A stretch of DNA of 64,000 nucleotides from Sphingopyxis sp. JAI128. GTDB taxonomy: Bacteria > Pseudomonadota > Alphaproteobacteria > Sphingomonadales > Sphingomonadaceae. Under the pieces are notes generated by a model. That model was not told the DNA's origin. It saw only the letters and a program-made list of their open reading frames with translations, and did not search any database. Location: NCBI RefSeq assembly GCF_014207235.1, contig NZ_JACHDA010000003.1, positions 186,001-250,000 of the forward strand, given 5' to 3'. Shown in pieces: positions 9,901 through 19,974 of this stretch. The position numbers were made by a program, and so were the translations under genes. Position 1 is the first letter of the stretch. Every line of letters starts with the position of its first letter.

Positions 9901-10448
9901 GACAGCATTGCCGCCTGCGCGCGCATCGCGTCGCCCTCGGCACCGGGTTCGGCGAGCAGCTTGGCGAGCACCTGTCGCTGCAACTCGGCGGCTTCGCCCT
10001 CTTCGAGCGCGCGGAAGCCGGGCAGGATTTTCGCCTCGAGCGGAAAGCTTGCGAGCAGGGTCTGGCAAAAGCTGTGGATTGTCTGCACCCGGATCGTGCC
10101 GGCGGCGCTATCGATCACCGTGGCGAACAGCGACCGCGCGCGGTCGAGGATGCCGGGCTCCTGCCAGTCGGCGCCGAGCGCGTTGAGATCGATCCGAAGG
10201 TCGCCGTCGCTCATCCGCACCCAGAGCGCCAGCCGTTCGTGAATGCGGTGCGCCATTTCGGCGGCGCCCGCCTTGGTAAAGGTGATGCACAGGATCGCAT
10301 CGGGCGCGATTCCCGCAAGCATCAGCCGCAACACGCGCGCCGACAACACCTGCGTCTTGCCGGTTCCGGCCGATGCGCCGAGCCACACATGCTCATGCGG
10401 CTCCGCCGCCGCCCGCTGCGCGGGATCGAGGTCATGGAGCCGCGTCAT
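6966..10448 (-). CDS. addA: Double-strand break repair helicase-nuclease AddA
   Basis: AddA is the helicase subunit of the AddAB complex, which resects broken DNA ends to prepare them for RecA. The 1160-residue chain is a UvrD/RecB-type superfamily 1 helicase: Walker A GASAGTGKTQ near residue 30, the DEXX box VDEAQDTN, GDRKQAIFGFQG, NYRSS, TVHGSKGLQAP and MTRAEELL. The C-terminal PD-(D/E)XK nuclease is marked by VIDYKTGR. The ATG overlaps the stop of addB by 4 bp, implying translational coupling in the usual BA order. Confidence 0.95.
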   Translation of the reverse strand: MTRLHDLDPAQRAAAEPHEHVWLGASAGTGKTQVLSARVLRLMLAGIAPDAILCITFTKAGAAEMAHRIHERLALWVRMSDGDLRIDLNALGADWQEPGILDRARSLFATVIDSAAGTIRVQTIHSFCQTLLASFPLEAKILPGFRALEEGEAAELQRQVLAKLLAEPGAEGDAMRAQAAMLSRRMGQDAAMAFLTRCAHAFAAPFETRILPPRASDLRAALALPDGDAEAWLVGKLAAGAIAEAPIRAVAASGGAWGTKTGLGCADVMQRWLAADPAGRSAMLGELLGCFLTGKGELRADFAGDKGRMTDCADSAVQIVEAAQQLLETVTAMRVADDLAAAWDLGSRFAETYALAKREGGLADFDDLISIAGALLRLGQFGEWVRFKLDQRTDHILVDEAQDTNTRQWAIVAALAGEFFAGAGAKEERVRTLFTVGDRKQAIFGFQGTDPAAFAAARMVFGQRAADGGQPFAEVDLVTNYRSSPAVLEIVDAWLAHGGTGLMGLASDEPPHLPFRSAHPGRVELWQPLPVGKALAAGESEDTADDDASEGGDPLAPANDPASLRLSRAIADEVRDWIEHGKDGRSVAPGDILILVRRRRDLAARIVARLQSLGVPVAGVDRFALTQPLGVQDLLAAMRFAIQPLDDLNLAALLVSPLIGWSQDDLFGFAHGRGKRALWEQLRAREAEVPAETMAALRHLLGMADLTTPYRFLDRILSGPMQGRRRLYARLGREARDPIDELLNQALAFERLHTPSLLAFLSEVEASRADIKRQTEARSDVVRVMTVHGSKGLQAPIVILADATDDPVQRQRGFDLSLEGWDRLPVFGLPAEERHGRVAAAHDSKAAAEIQEHWRLLYVAMTRAEELLVVAGITKKEDRSLPELCWHAAVDGVMDAMGLGWQDAGPRWGQKRVHQVNAKTWARQRTKPVAATAEIAIPDWAGRPAPEEARPPRPLAPSALGEDDVASPPQGGERAAAVERGLLLHALFERLPAVRSERRRAAAMHWLSTQAAALGESARSAMVDEVLTVLDDPAHAALFGIGSLAEVPLSAVVDGVVVAGIVDRLLVTDDAVTVIDYKTGRHVPANGAEVASAYLRQMAAYRDALRVIFPGRRVEAALLYTAAPRLIRLGDALLDAHKPGLLAAKANLRGSALEPEAPTP

Positions 10449-13400
10449 GGCGCATCTCCTGCCGCGTCATTCCCCCGTCCGAACCATTCGTCGCGGCGCA
10501 TCAACTGGTCATAATCGGTGAAACGCTTCGCATTGTCTCCCGGCGCGAACACCTCGTCGCCGAGCAGATAAGCGGCGGTGAGATCGGCGAATGCGTCGTA
10601 GGCGCGCCTTACCGCATCCTCCGCGGTCTTGAGTTCGCGCCGCGAGCCATGTGTCGGCGTCACGCTTCCGTCGATCCCCTTGGCGCGATCGGCTTTGAGG
10701 CTCCAATATTCGAGCGCATCGATCGACCCCGGCGCGACGCCGTCCATCTTGCCCATTTCTGCCATCAGGCCAAGCAGGCCAAGCTGATTGTCGAGCCCCT
10801 CGGCGGCGGCGCTCCCGCTTGGTGCGGCCCCGGTCTTGTAATCGACGATCGCGAGGCTGCCGTTCCCCAGCCGGTCGATACGATCGGCCTTGCCTGTCAA
10901 GCGGATACCGCCCAGTTCGTGCATGCCCGACGCTTCGGCCGCGATGGGCTCCCGCCCCTCCGCGCGCGCGGCCCACACCCGCCCCGCCGCCCAGCGCAGC
11001 GCCGGCTCGATCCGCGGAAACCAGAAGGCGCGTGCGAGCGCGTCAAGCGCCGGATCGTCACGCAGGCGGGCTAGTTCGGCTTCCAGCGCTGCGGGCGTGG
11101 CGCCCGCCCGCTGCCAATTCTCCATGAATGCGTGGACGCGCGTGCCGAGCCAGCGCGGATCGGGGCCGGCGCTGAGCGGGTCGAGGACTGAAAGCCGCAA
11201 TATGCGTCCTGCGTAAAATGCATAAGGATCCTTCGCGAGCAGGTCGACGCCGGTGACGCTGATATGATCCGGCCGCGCTCCGGCAGGCGGGCGCGGGCGC
11301 GGCATCGGCGCGGGCACGGCCGGCCCCGGCGGGACGTCGAGCGCCGCCGCGAGTGCGGTGACGCTTGCCCCGTCGAGGCGGGCTTCGGGCAGTTCGCCGG
11401 CGAGTGCGGCAAGCCGCAACCAGAAGCGCGACGCCACCGCGGGATCCCCGCCGCTGCGCAGCGCGCGCGTGACGACCACCTCGCGCGCCGCGAAAGCGCC
11501 CGCGAAATCATGCGCCGCCGCGCCCTGCTGGCGTTCGGGCGCCGCAAGCCCCAGCATCCGGCGGATCCCCGGCGCGAGCCAGGGATCGGGGCTCTGTTGT
11601 TGCGGCCAGCGGCCTTCGTCGAGCCCGCCGAGGATCATCAGGTCGGCACGCTGCAACCGTGCTTCGAGCAGACCCCATATGAACAGGCGTGGATGGCCGC
11701 CATAAGGCGGACGGACGCTTTCGCCGGCGAGGAGGTCGGCGAGCATCGCCGGGACGTCACCGGGCGTGACCAGCGCCGGACCTGCGTCCTTCGCCAACGC
11801 CCAGCGGTCGAATAATTCGGACAGCGCGCGGCCGGCGTGGCCGGTCCATGCCCCCGCGCCCGTCAGCCAGTCGAGCGCCGCTTGCAATGCGCCGAGCAGC
11901 ACGGCGGGCGGCACAGGCGCAGCAGCAGCGAAGGGCGCGAGCGCCGCGCGCAAGCCCGCGGCGAACTCTGCCCACCAATCGACGATCGCCTGCGCCTCCG
12001 CATGACCATGCGCTTTCGCGTCGGCCGCGCGTTCGGCGATCCGCATCGTCACGCCATCCCATCCCGGCACCAGCCCGGGCCCGCGCAGCACCAGGTCAAG
12101 CCGCCGCACCTGATCGAGCCAGCCGAGGCGCGCCTCGCCCGCGCGCACCAGCGGATGCCCCAGCAGCGCGACGAGCCGCACCGGGTCGAAGGCCGCAGCG
12201 AACTCGGCGAGTGCAAGCAGCAGCGCCCCCGGCGGCGTCTGGCCGAGCGGCTGCCCCGCGCTGTCGTCGACCGTCACGTCCCAGCGCGCGAGTGCCGCCG
12301 CTACGCGCGTCGCCAGCGCCCGGTCGGGGGTCACCAATGCAGCGGTGCGCGCGGGCGTTTCGAGCGCGTGGCGCATGATCAGCGCGATCCCTTGCGCCTC
12401 CTGCCCGTCGTCGGCGAACGTGGCGGCGCAAACCCCCGCGACGCCCGTACCAAGGTCGCCCGCCTGCTGCCAGCGCGCGGTATAGGCGGCAGGCGCAAAG
12501 AGCAGCGATGTAAAGGCCTCGCGCGCTTCGGGGCCGTCAAACGGCGAAGTCGCATCCCACGCCAACACTTCGCCGCGCGACACTCCCATCCGGCCGAGCA
12601 GCAGCTTCAGATGATATTGGGGGTGCGTTTCCAGCGGACGCTCAAGAGGCTTGTCGGGATCGGCCTGCACCGGCCCCAGCACCCGCCATTCGTCGTCCGC
12701 CATGCCCAGGTCGACCCCGGGCAGCACGACCAGACCCTGCGGCAGATCGGCAACCGTTCGCAGGAGCCGTGCGATTGCGGGCGCGGCGGTGGTGATCCCC
12801 GCAGCGACGACGAACCGCGCGGGCGGTGCGGCGCGCCATCCCCGTGCGACCCGTGCGAGCAGCCGGTTGCGGCGGTCGGCGCGGTCGATATGCCCGGTCG
12901 CTGCAAGCATCGCCGGCCATTGTTCGACGAGCAGCGACAGTCGCCGCCACGAAGCCTGCCAATGCCCGGCAAGGTCACCGAGCGCGCTTTCGATGTCGGC
13001 GAGCCGCGCCGGCGCGACCTCCTCATAGTGCAACTGGTCGATCACGCGCCCCAGCCCCTCCGCGAGCTGGAACGCCGCGGCACCGGTGATCGGATCCTCG
13101 CCCGGCGGATGATGCTTCTCTATCAGCTCCGCGAGCATCAGGCGCCGTTTCAACGCATCGATCGCGGGGGGGATCGCGTCGATCTCGTCGATCGGATCGA
13201 GCGCCAGCGCGACCGATTCGTCGAGGTCGGCATCGCCGATCACGACAAGCCGGGGCATCAAGAGTCCTGCACCACCCGCGCGCACGAACGCCGCCTGCAC
13301 CGCGCTCCGCGCGCGGTTGCTCGGCAGCAGGATGAGGCCCTGCGCAAGCCCCAGCGCGCCGTCGGCATGGCGGTCGATCAGCCCCGCCGCGAGCGCATCG

Positions 13401-13453
13401 GCGAAGGCCCGTTGGACGGGAATCGAAAAGACGGTGGGCTTGGCGTCAGCCAT
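10445..13453 (-). CDS. addB: Double-strand break repair protein AddB
   Basis: AddB, here 1002 residues, is the partner of AddA. In alphaproteobacteria it has an inactivated helicase-like N-terminal part and a C-terminal RecB-type nuclease. The nuclease motif is visible as LAIVDYKTGAAP near residue 875, preceded by LGTRVHAFME, which fits the conserved His region. It starts 8 bp inside the end of murU and overlaps addA by 4 bp, so murU, addB and addA are probably one message. Confidence 0.92.
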   Translation of the reverse strand: MADAKPTVFSIPVQRAFADALAAGLIDRHADGALGLAQGLILLPSNRARSAVQAAFVRAGGAGLLMPRLVVIGDADLDESVALALDPIDEIDAIPPAIDALKRRLMLAELIEKHHPPGEDPITGAAAFQLAEGLGRVIDQLHYEEVAPARLADIESALGDLAGHWQASWRRLSLLVEQWPAMLAATGHIDRADRRNRLLARVARGWRAAPPARFVVAAGITTAAPAIARLLRTVADLPQGLVVLPGVDLGMADDEWRVLGPVQADPDKPLERPLETHPQYHLKLLLGRMGVSRGEVLAWDATSPFDGPEAREAFTSLLFAPAAYTARWQQAGDLGTGVAGVCAATFADDGQEAQGIALIMRHALETPARTAALVTPDRALATRVAAALARWDVTVDDSAGQPLGQTPPGALLLALAEFAAAFDPVRLVALLGHPLVRAGEARLGWLDQVRRLDLVLRGPGLVPGWDGVTMRIAERAADAKAHGHAEAQAIVDWWAEFAAGLRAALAPFAAAAPVPPAVLLGALQAALDWLTGAGAWTGHAGRALSELFDRWALAKDAGPALVTPGDVPAMLADLLAGESVRPPYGGHPRLFIWGLLEARLQRADLMILGGLDEGRWPQQQSPDPWLAPGIRRMLGLAAPERQQGAAAHDFAGAFAAREVVVTRALRSGGDPAVASRFWLRLAALAGELPEARLDGASVTALAAALDVPPGPAVPAPMPRPRPPAGARPDHISVTGVDLLAKDPYAFYAGRILRLSVLDPLSAGPDPRWLGTRVHAFMENWQRAGATPAALEAELARLRDDPALDALARAFWFPRIEPALRWAAGRVWAARAEGREPIAAEASGMHELGGIRLTGKADRIDRLGNGSLAIVDYKTGAAPSGSAAAEGLDNQLGLLGLMAEMGKMDGVAPGSIDALEYWSLKADRAKGIDGSVTPTHGSRRELKTAEDAVRRAYDAFADLTAAYLLGDEVFAPGDNAKRFTDYDQLMRRDEWFGRGNDAAGDAP

Positions 13454-14183
13454 CCGTCAGCGCGGCTTCGGTCGGCGCGATGCTCGCCGGAGTACCCACG
13501 TCGAACCACTGGCCCATGTGCGACACGCCATAGAGCCGCCCCGCCGCGATCGCGCGATCCCACAGGATATTGGTCGAAAACGCCCCCTCGGGCGCCCCAT
13601 CGAGCAGGCGCGGCGAGATCAGCTGGATGCCAGTGTAGACGAAGGGTGCAATCCGCCCCGGCTTGCGGCGCGACAGCTTGCCGTGGCCGTCCATGTGGAA
13701 ATCGCCGCGTCCGCTGTGCCCCGTCGCACTCGCCTGCCGGATCAGCAGCAGCAACGCATCCATCTTCGTTCCGTCCCAGTGCCGCGCGAGATGCCGGATG
13801 CTGTCTTCGGGCCCGTCGATCCAGATATTATCGCTGTTGGCGATCAGGATCGGGTCGCCCTTCAGCTGCGGCAGCGCCTTGACCATCCCGCCCCCGGTTT
13901 CGAGCAGCTGCCCCCGCTCGTCCGAAATCGCGATAGTGAAACTGCGCTTCTGTGCCGCGAGATGCGCTTCGAGCGCATCCGCCAGATAATGGACGTTGAC
14001 GACGACATGCCCGACGCCCGCTGCCTCGATCCGGTCGAGACTATGGTCGATCAGCGCCTTTCCCGCGACGCGCACCAACGGCTTGGGCCGCGTGGCGGTG
14101 AGCGGGCGCATGCGCTTGCCGATGCCCGCCGCCATCACCATCGCGCTTTCGATCTTCGCGCTCACAAAACCATCGCTTTCCAT
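13446..14183 (-). CDS. murU: N-acetylmuramate alpha-1-phosphate uridylyltransferase MurU-like
   Basis: A 245-residue nucleotidyltransferase of the sugar-phosphate family. The signature VMAAGIGKRMRPLTATRPKP sits at residues 16-35, followed by LETGGGMVKALP and NSDNIW, whose Asp binds the metal. With the neighbouring kinase AmgK it fits the MurNAc recycling route that makes UDP-MurNAc directly and bypasses early de novo synthesis (and so fosfomycin inhibition) in Pseudomonas and other species. The ATG at 14183 is preceded by GGAG and overlaps the end of amgK by 22 bp. A glucose-1-phosphate thymidylyltransferase label is possible but less likely in this context. Confidence 0.85.
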   Translation of the reverse strand: MESDGFVSAKIESAMVMAAGIGKRMRPLTATRPKPLVRVAGKALIDHSLDRIEAAGVGHVVVNVHYLADALEAHLAAQKRSFTIAISDERGQLLETGGGMVKALPQLKGDPILIANSDNIWIDGPEDSIRHLARHWDGTKMDALLLLIRQASATGHSGRGDFHMDGHGKLSRRKPGRIAPFVYTGIQLISPRLLDGAPEGAFSTNILWDRAIAAGRLYGVSHMGQWFDVGTPASIAPTEAALTDG

Positions 14184-15157
14184 ATCTCCGCCCGCTTCGC
14201 GAACGGGATATTGGCGTCAAACCATTGCCGAACGGGGACAAGCGCCGGATGGGCGAGGTCGCGTTCGAGCAGCCCCCACATGCGCGGCTGGAAATTTTTG
14301 TAGTGCGGCTTGTTGTCGCGCTTCCACAGGCGGACGAAGACGCCGAGGATGCGAGTATTGCGCTGCGCGGCGAGCGCCCAATAGGCGGACTCGATATCCC
14401 GTCCGGTCGCTTGGATGTAACGCGCGAGCATAGCCGCCTCGACCGCGGGGTTCACATCGCGGCGAGCATCCTCGAGCACCGAGGCCAGGTCGTAGGCGGG
14501 ATGCCCCACCAGCGCGTCCTGAAAATCGAGCAGGCCATAATGCGCGATGCCGTTCTGCCCCTCGACCAGCATGATATTTTCGGCGTGGAAATCGCGGAGC
14601 ACGGTGACGCGCGGCAGCCCGTCCTGCTCGACCGGCGCCAACGCCGCCGCCCACGCCGCGCGGAACGCATCGCGATCGACGTCGATGCCGAGCGCCGGGC
14701 AATACCAGTCGATGAACAGCAGCACCTCGTCGAGCCATTGCTCGAGCCCGTGCGCCGGCAGTCCGTCCATCGGCGGCCGAGCGTGGAGGTGGACCAGCAG
14801 GTCGGTCACCCCGGCATAATAGTCCGCCTCCTTGTGCAGCGCTTCGTCGACCGTTTCGCGCAGCCGCACGTCGCCGAAATCCTCGATCAGCAACAGGCCT
14901 TGCGCAAGGTCGCGCGCGAGAATCGTCGGCGCATTGAGCCCCTGCGCGCACAGAAATTCGGCAACCGCGATGAACGGCCGAGGGTCCTCGTGCGGCGGCG
15001 GCGCATCCATCAGCACCGCCCGACGGTCCTTGTCGACGACGCGGAAATAGCGGCGAAAGGACGCGTCGCCCGCCAGCGGCAAGATTTGGGCATCGCCCCA
15101 GCCATGCGCGGCAAGAAAGGCGGGCGCATGCGCGGGCGGAATCATCGAAGAGGCCAT
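14162..15157 (-). CDS. amgK: Anomeric MurNAc/GlcNAc kinase AmgK-like phosphotransferase
   Basis: A 331-residue aminoglycoside phosphotransferase-fold kinase. AmgK phosphorylates the anomeric carbon of N-acetylmuramate, giving the substrate of MurU. Kinase motifs: GDASFRRYFRV (glycine-rich region), LLIEDFGDVRL, the catalytic LRDFHAENIM and the metal-binding Asp in LLDFQDALVGHP. The start at 15157 was chosen because it gives a normal N-terminus (MASSMIPPAH) and overlaps the end of tsaE by 16 bp; 15145 is an alternative. Its gene order with tsaE and murU is typical of alphaproteobacteria. Confidence 0.87.
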   Translation of the reverse strand: MASSMIPPAHAPAFLAAHGWGDAQILPLAGDASFRRYFRVVDKDRRAVLMDAPPPHEDPRPFIAVAEFLCAQGLNAPTILARDLAQGLLLIEDFGDVRLRETVDEALHKEADYYAGVTDLLVHLHARPPMDGLPAHGLEQWLDEVLLFIDWYCPALGIDVDRDAFRAAWAAALAPVEQDGLPRVTVLRDFHAENIMLVEGQNGIAHYGLLDFQDALVGHPAYDLASVLEDARRDVNPAVEAAMLARYIQATGRDIESAYWALAAQRNTRILGVFVRLWKRDNKPHYKNFQPRMWGLLERDLAHPALVPVRQWFDANIPFAKRAEIWKAMVL

Positions 15158-15594
15158 CGTGCTCCCCAAGCCGCCGGCACATCGGCTGTCAAGACGCGCG
15201 CGTCGCCGTCGCCCGAAATGCTGAGGCTCAGCGCACCGGGCCATCCTTCATCGCCCAGCCGCTCGGGCCATTCGATCAGCAAGGCGCCATCGTAAAGATA
15301 GTCGTCAAGCCCCAGTTCGATCAGCTCGTCCGGATCCTCGATGCGATAGAGATCGACGTGCGCGATGGGCAGGTCGACCTCGGGCGGCGCATAGGGCTGG
15401 ACGATCGCGAAGGTGGGGCTCGGAGCTTCGCCGGCGAGCCCCCGCGCCTTCAGCATCGCGCGCGCCAGCGTCGTCTTGCCCGCGCCGAGGTCGCCCGCCA
15501 ACAGCACGACGTCGCCGGCGATCAACGCCGCGCCGATCGCCGCGCCGATCCGCTCGGCAGCCGGCAGATCATAGCCCATCGAAAAGCCGGTCAT
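15142..15594 (-). CDS. tsaE: tRNA threonylcarbamoyladenosine biosynthesis ATPase TsaE
   Basis: TsaE is the small ATPase that works with TsaB and TsaD to make the t6A37 modification of ANN-decoding tRNAs. This 150-residue protein has the Walker A motif GDLGAGKTTLAR at about residues 30-41, followed by SPTFAIVQPY and HVDLYRI, which are family hallmarks. It overlaps the upstream kinase by 4 bp (ATGA). The genes tsaB and tsaD are not in this window. Confidence 0.94.
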   Translation of the reverse strand: MTGFSMGYDLPAAERIGAAIGAALIAGDVVLLAGDLGAGKTTLARAMLKARGLAGEAPSPTFAIVQPYAPPEVDLPIAHVDLYRIEDPDELIELGLDDYLYDGALLIEWPERLGDEGWPGALSLSISGDGDARVLTADVPAAWGARWPLR

Positions 15595-17954
15595 GCGCCG
15601 CGCGGCAGGCTGATCCGCACGAGCGTCCCCTGCCCCTGCTCGCTTACCACGTCCATCGTCCCGCCATGCGCTGCGACGAGCTGCCTCGCGAGCGCGAGGC
15701 CGATGCCGCCTGTCTGTGTTCCGGCCTGCGTCCCCCGCGTCACCGCAACCACTGTGTCGGGCATGCCGGGACCATTATCCGACACGACGATATCGACCCT
15801 CTCCGCATCGCCTTCGGCGTGCAGCAGCACGCGCCCACCCGATTTGCGCGAAGGCGCGGTGAAGCGTATCGCATTGTCGAGCAACCCGGCGACGAGCCGC
15901 GACAAGCGAGGGGCGTCGCCCTCGATCCGCCCCAGGTCGGCGGCGATATTGCCCACGAGTTCGACCTTCTCGCTCGTCGCGAGCGGCTTCGCATCGGCGA
16001 GGGCGTTTTCGAGCAGCGTTTTCACATCGACCGGAGCGCGCTCGATCGCCAGCGTCCCCGCCTCGCCCTGCGCGAGGTCGAGTACGTTGTCGATCTGGCG
16101 GGATAGCACTGCGACCGAATCCATGATCGCATCGACATAGGAGCGCTGCTGGTCGTCGAGCTTGCCAGCATAACCCGCCTGCAACATCTCGCCGAAACCG
16201 CCGATCGATGTAAGCGGCGTGCGCAGCTCGTAACTCATCCGCGACAGGAACGCGGTCTTGACCTTGTCCGCCGTCTCAAGCGCCTCGTTACGTTCGCGCA
16301 GCGCGCCTTCGACCCGGCGGCTCGCCGTGATGTCGAGCATGATGAGAAGCGCGTTGCCGTCGGGCAACGGTATCGAGGCGAAATCGAAATAGCGTCCATC
16401 GGCAAAACCGATTTCGCCGCCGCGTTGCTGCCGTTCCAATGTGGCGGCGCGGATGACTTCCTGCACGATGCTGATCTGGTTCGGCTTGACCAGCCGGTCG
16501 GCAAGCCCGCCCATCAGAGCATCGACGCGCGGATGCGCGGCCAGCGTCGGTTCGTCGATGCCCCACAGCCGGCGGAAGCGCTGGTTCCACAGATGAAGCC
16601 GTCCGTCGGGCGCGAACACCGCAACCGCCTCGAACAGATTGTCGAAAGTCGCGGTGCGAACGCGCAGCAGCGTATCGCGCGCGCCGGCCAGTTGCACCTG
16701 TTCTGTCTTGTCCTCGGCGATCAGCAACAGCCCACCGTCGGGCGTCGGCTGCGCGACGACATGCAGGTGGGTTCCGTCGCGCAGCAACCAGTCCTCCTCG
16801 CTCGCGCCCGGCTGCGCGAACCAGTCGACATGCGTCTGCCGCCATTCGGGATAGTTGCGAACTTCCGGAATCCGCCCGCGCTCGCGCCACGCATCGAGCA
16901 GCCGTGCGAAGGGCCGCGCCTCCGACACATCTTCCGCCGACAGGCCGAACAGCCGGCGGAACGGCTGGTTTGCAAAGACAAGGCTCTGGTCGGGGCCGAA
17001 TTGCGCAACCGCGGCCGATAGCCGATCGAGTAGTTCGCGCTGCGTATCGACGAAACGACGATGCGCCCCGCGCTCGGTTTCGAGTTCCTGGATATCGATC
17101 GCATAGCCCGCGATCCCGATCGCACGGCCACCCTTGGGAGCCAGCGGAACGTCGACGACGCGCATGATCCGTCGCTCGCCTTCGATCGTCACGGGAATGG
17201 TACGGACCTGCGCGGTCCCCGCGGCGCGGGCGGTCTCGGCGGCCTCCGCCGCACTGACACCGGCGACGGTTTCGCACAATTCGATGCCGCCATCGATCAC
17301 CGCAGCCGGCCCCTTGGCTTCGACCGCGCGGACATAGGCGCCATTGACCAGCGCCAACTGAAGGTCGGTATCGCGGAACCACATGGGGAAGGGTGCCGCC
17401 TCGATCAGGCCCGACAGCGCCTCGAACGCCGCCATCGCCTCGTCGCGTTCCTGTCGCGCATGCGCCAGCGCCTGCTGCCCCTCGGTTGCATCACTCAGCC
17501 ACAGAAGGACGCTACCAGCCCCGCCCACCGCCTGCGGCGCAGCGGCGCCATGCACGATGATCGTCCGCCTGCTCGCTTCGGGTTTAAGGCTGAGGACAAA
17601 GGGTTTCGCCCCGCGCTGCGCGCCGAGAATCGCCTGACGCAGCGCGTCATGGGCGTCTGGGCCGAGGCCGCTGCCGAGCCCGCGCAATTCGTCGAAATTC
17701 CGCGGCCCCTGCTCAAGCCCGAGCCAGCGGCCGAGCCGCTCGCTCGCTTCGATCCGCCAGTCGGCGCGCACGATGACCGGAAGCTGCGGCGAGGCTTCGA
17801 CCAGGCTTGCGAGCCGTTCGGCCTGGCCGGCGACGAACGCCGAACGCCGCTGCATCGCGATTCCGCGCCCGACCGCCCAAAGTCCCGCGAGCAGCCACAG
17901 CGCCGCGAACAGGCCAAGCGCGAACAAGAGCGGCGGCGAAAGCGCGTCGCTCAT
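15591..17954 (-). CDS. divL: DivL-like PAS sensor kinase with Tyr in place of the phospho-His
   Basis: The 787-residue chain has one N-terminal membrane helix (about residues 8-28), several PAS-like regions (about 50-140, 180-290, 310-410 and 430-540), a dimerisation helix and a GHKL ATPase domain. The H-box reads LSRMSYELRTPLTS: Tyr575 replaces the histidine that kinases autophosphorylate. The ATPase boxes GLLDNAIRF, SDNGPGMPD and GGIGLALARQLV look intact. A Tyr here is the known hallmark of DivL, the pseudokinase-like regulator that controls CckA and hence CtrA in Caulobacter. The position next to tsaE also fits. An alternative is a separate degenerate kinase; comparison with a full genome would settle this. 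Confidence 0.8.
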   Translation of the reverse strand: MSDALSPPLLFALGLFAALWLLAGLWAVGRGIAMQRRSAFVAGQAERLASLVEASPQLPVIVRADWRIEASERLGRWLGLEQGPRNFDELRGLGSGLGPDAHDALRQAILGAQRGAKPFVLSLKPEASRRTIIVHGAAAPQAVGGAGSVLLWLSDATEGQQALAHARQERDEAMAAFEALSGLIEAAPFPMWFRDTDLQLALVNGAYVRAVEAKGPAAVIDGGIELCETVAGVSAAEAAETARAAGTAQVRTIPVTIEGERRIMRVVDVPLAPKGGRAIGIAGYAIDIQELETERGAHRRFVDTQRELLDRLSAAVAQFGPDQSLVFANQPFRRLFGLSAEDVSEARPFARLLDAWRERGRIPEVRNYPEWRQTHVDWFAQPGASEEDWLLRDGTHLHVVAQPTPDGGLLLIAEDKTEQVQLAGARDTLLRVRTATFDNLFEAVAVFAPDGRLHLWNQRFRRLWGIDEPTLAAHPRVDALMGGLADRLVKPNQISIVQEVIRAATLERQQRGGEIGFADGRYFDFASIPLPDGNALLIMLDITASRRVEGALRERNEALETADKVKTAFLSRMSYELRTPLTSIGGFGEMLQAGYAGKLDDQQRSYVDAIMDSVAVLSRQIDNVLDLAQGEAGTLAIERAPVDVKTLLENALADAKPLATSEKVELVGNIAADLGRIEGDAPRLSRLVAGLLDNAIRFTAPSRKSGGRVLLHAEGDAERVDIVVSDNGPGMPDTVVAVTRGTQAGTQTGGIGLALARQLVAAHGGTMDVVSEQGQGTLVRISLPRGA

Positions 17955-18156
17955 CCCGCCTCAAGCCCTCTTCTGTCCGGAAGTCCCGCGCACATGATCG
18001 CTTGCCCTAAAGGCGATGAAGACATGTTTCAATCGCATGTCAGCGCGAAACGGCGCGCTACATCTTCCGATGAGCGCGCCGTCCACATTTTCGTCCGAGT
18101 TTCCGCGATGCGGAAACGCTGCCGGCACCGGCCCGCTTCGCCGTCAGGCGACGAAA

Positions 18157-19572
<1,416 letters not shown>

Positions 19573-19974
19573 GGGGGAGTCTCCATTTTGGCATATACGA
19601 CCGCAGGCGAGCGGCCACGAAAACTGCGTAATTATCTTACGCGCCCTAGCCGAAACACCCCCGCCGATCAAATATAAACTTTTCTTTATATCGTACCCGG
19701 CGCACCGCCCGTCGGCAGCGCCCGACAAACGAATCGACGGCGCGAAAACGCACCGTCCGCAAAAATAATTTTTGCGCGCATCAATTGTGACAATCGGGCG
19801 CGGCCGATTGTGACATGAAGCCGCGAAAGCCAAGATTCTGAAAAATCTGACTTATAATGCGCCCTGCGATCAGCTTAATTCGACTTTGTGACAGCAGTGT
19901 TACAAAGTCCCGAAAATATTGACAATTTTTCGGACACGCGAGAAAATCGGCTCAAGTTTTCGGGAGATACAAGG
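19573..19974. promoter_or_regulatory. Divergent ahcY / exported TPR-protein control region with TTGTGACA motifs
   Basis: This 402-bp gap is AT-rich relative to the rest. ATTGTGACA occurs at 19784-19792 and again at 19807-19815, and TTGTGACA at 19886-19893. CAATCGG/CCGATTG make an inverted repeat between the first two copies. GACTTTGT (19882-19889) and ACAAAGTC (19902-19909) form an 8-bp palindrome. TATAAT at 19853-19858 could be a -10 box for the rightward gene, though I see no convincing -35. No known riboswitch structure was recognised, although ahcY can carry one in other bacteria. Confidence 0.45.

Noticed and set aside
8352..10514. Long plus-strand frame opposite addA
   Set aside because: Antisense frame with shadow composition; AddA motifs are unambiguous on the minus strand.
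19573..19800. SAH riboswitch upstream of ahcY
   Set aside because: Known in some proteobacteria, but I could not trace its conserved core or pseudoknot here. A covariance search would decide.
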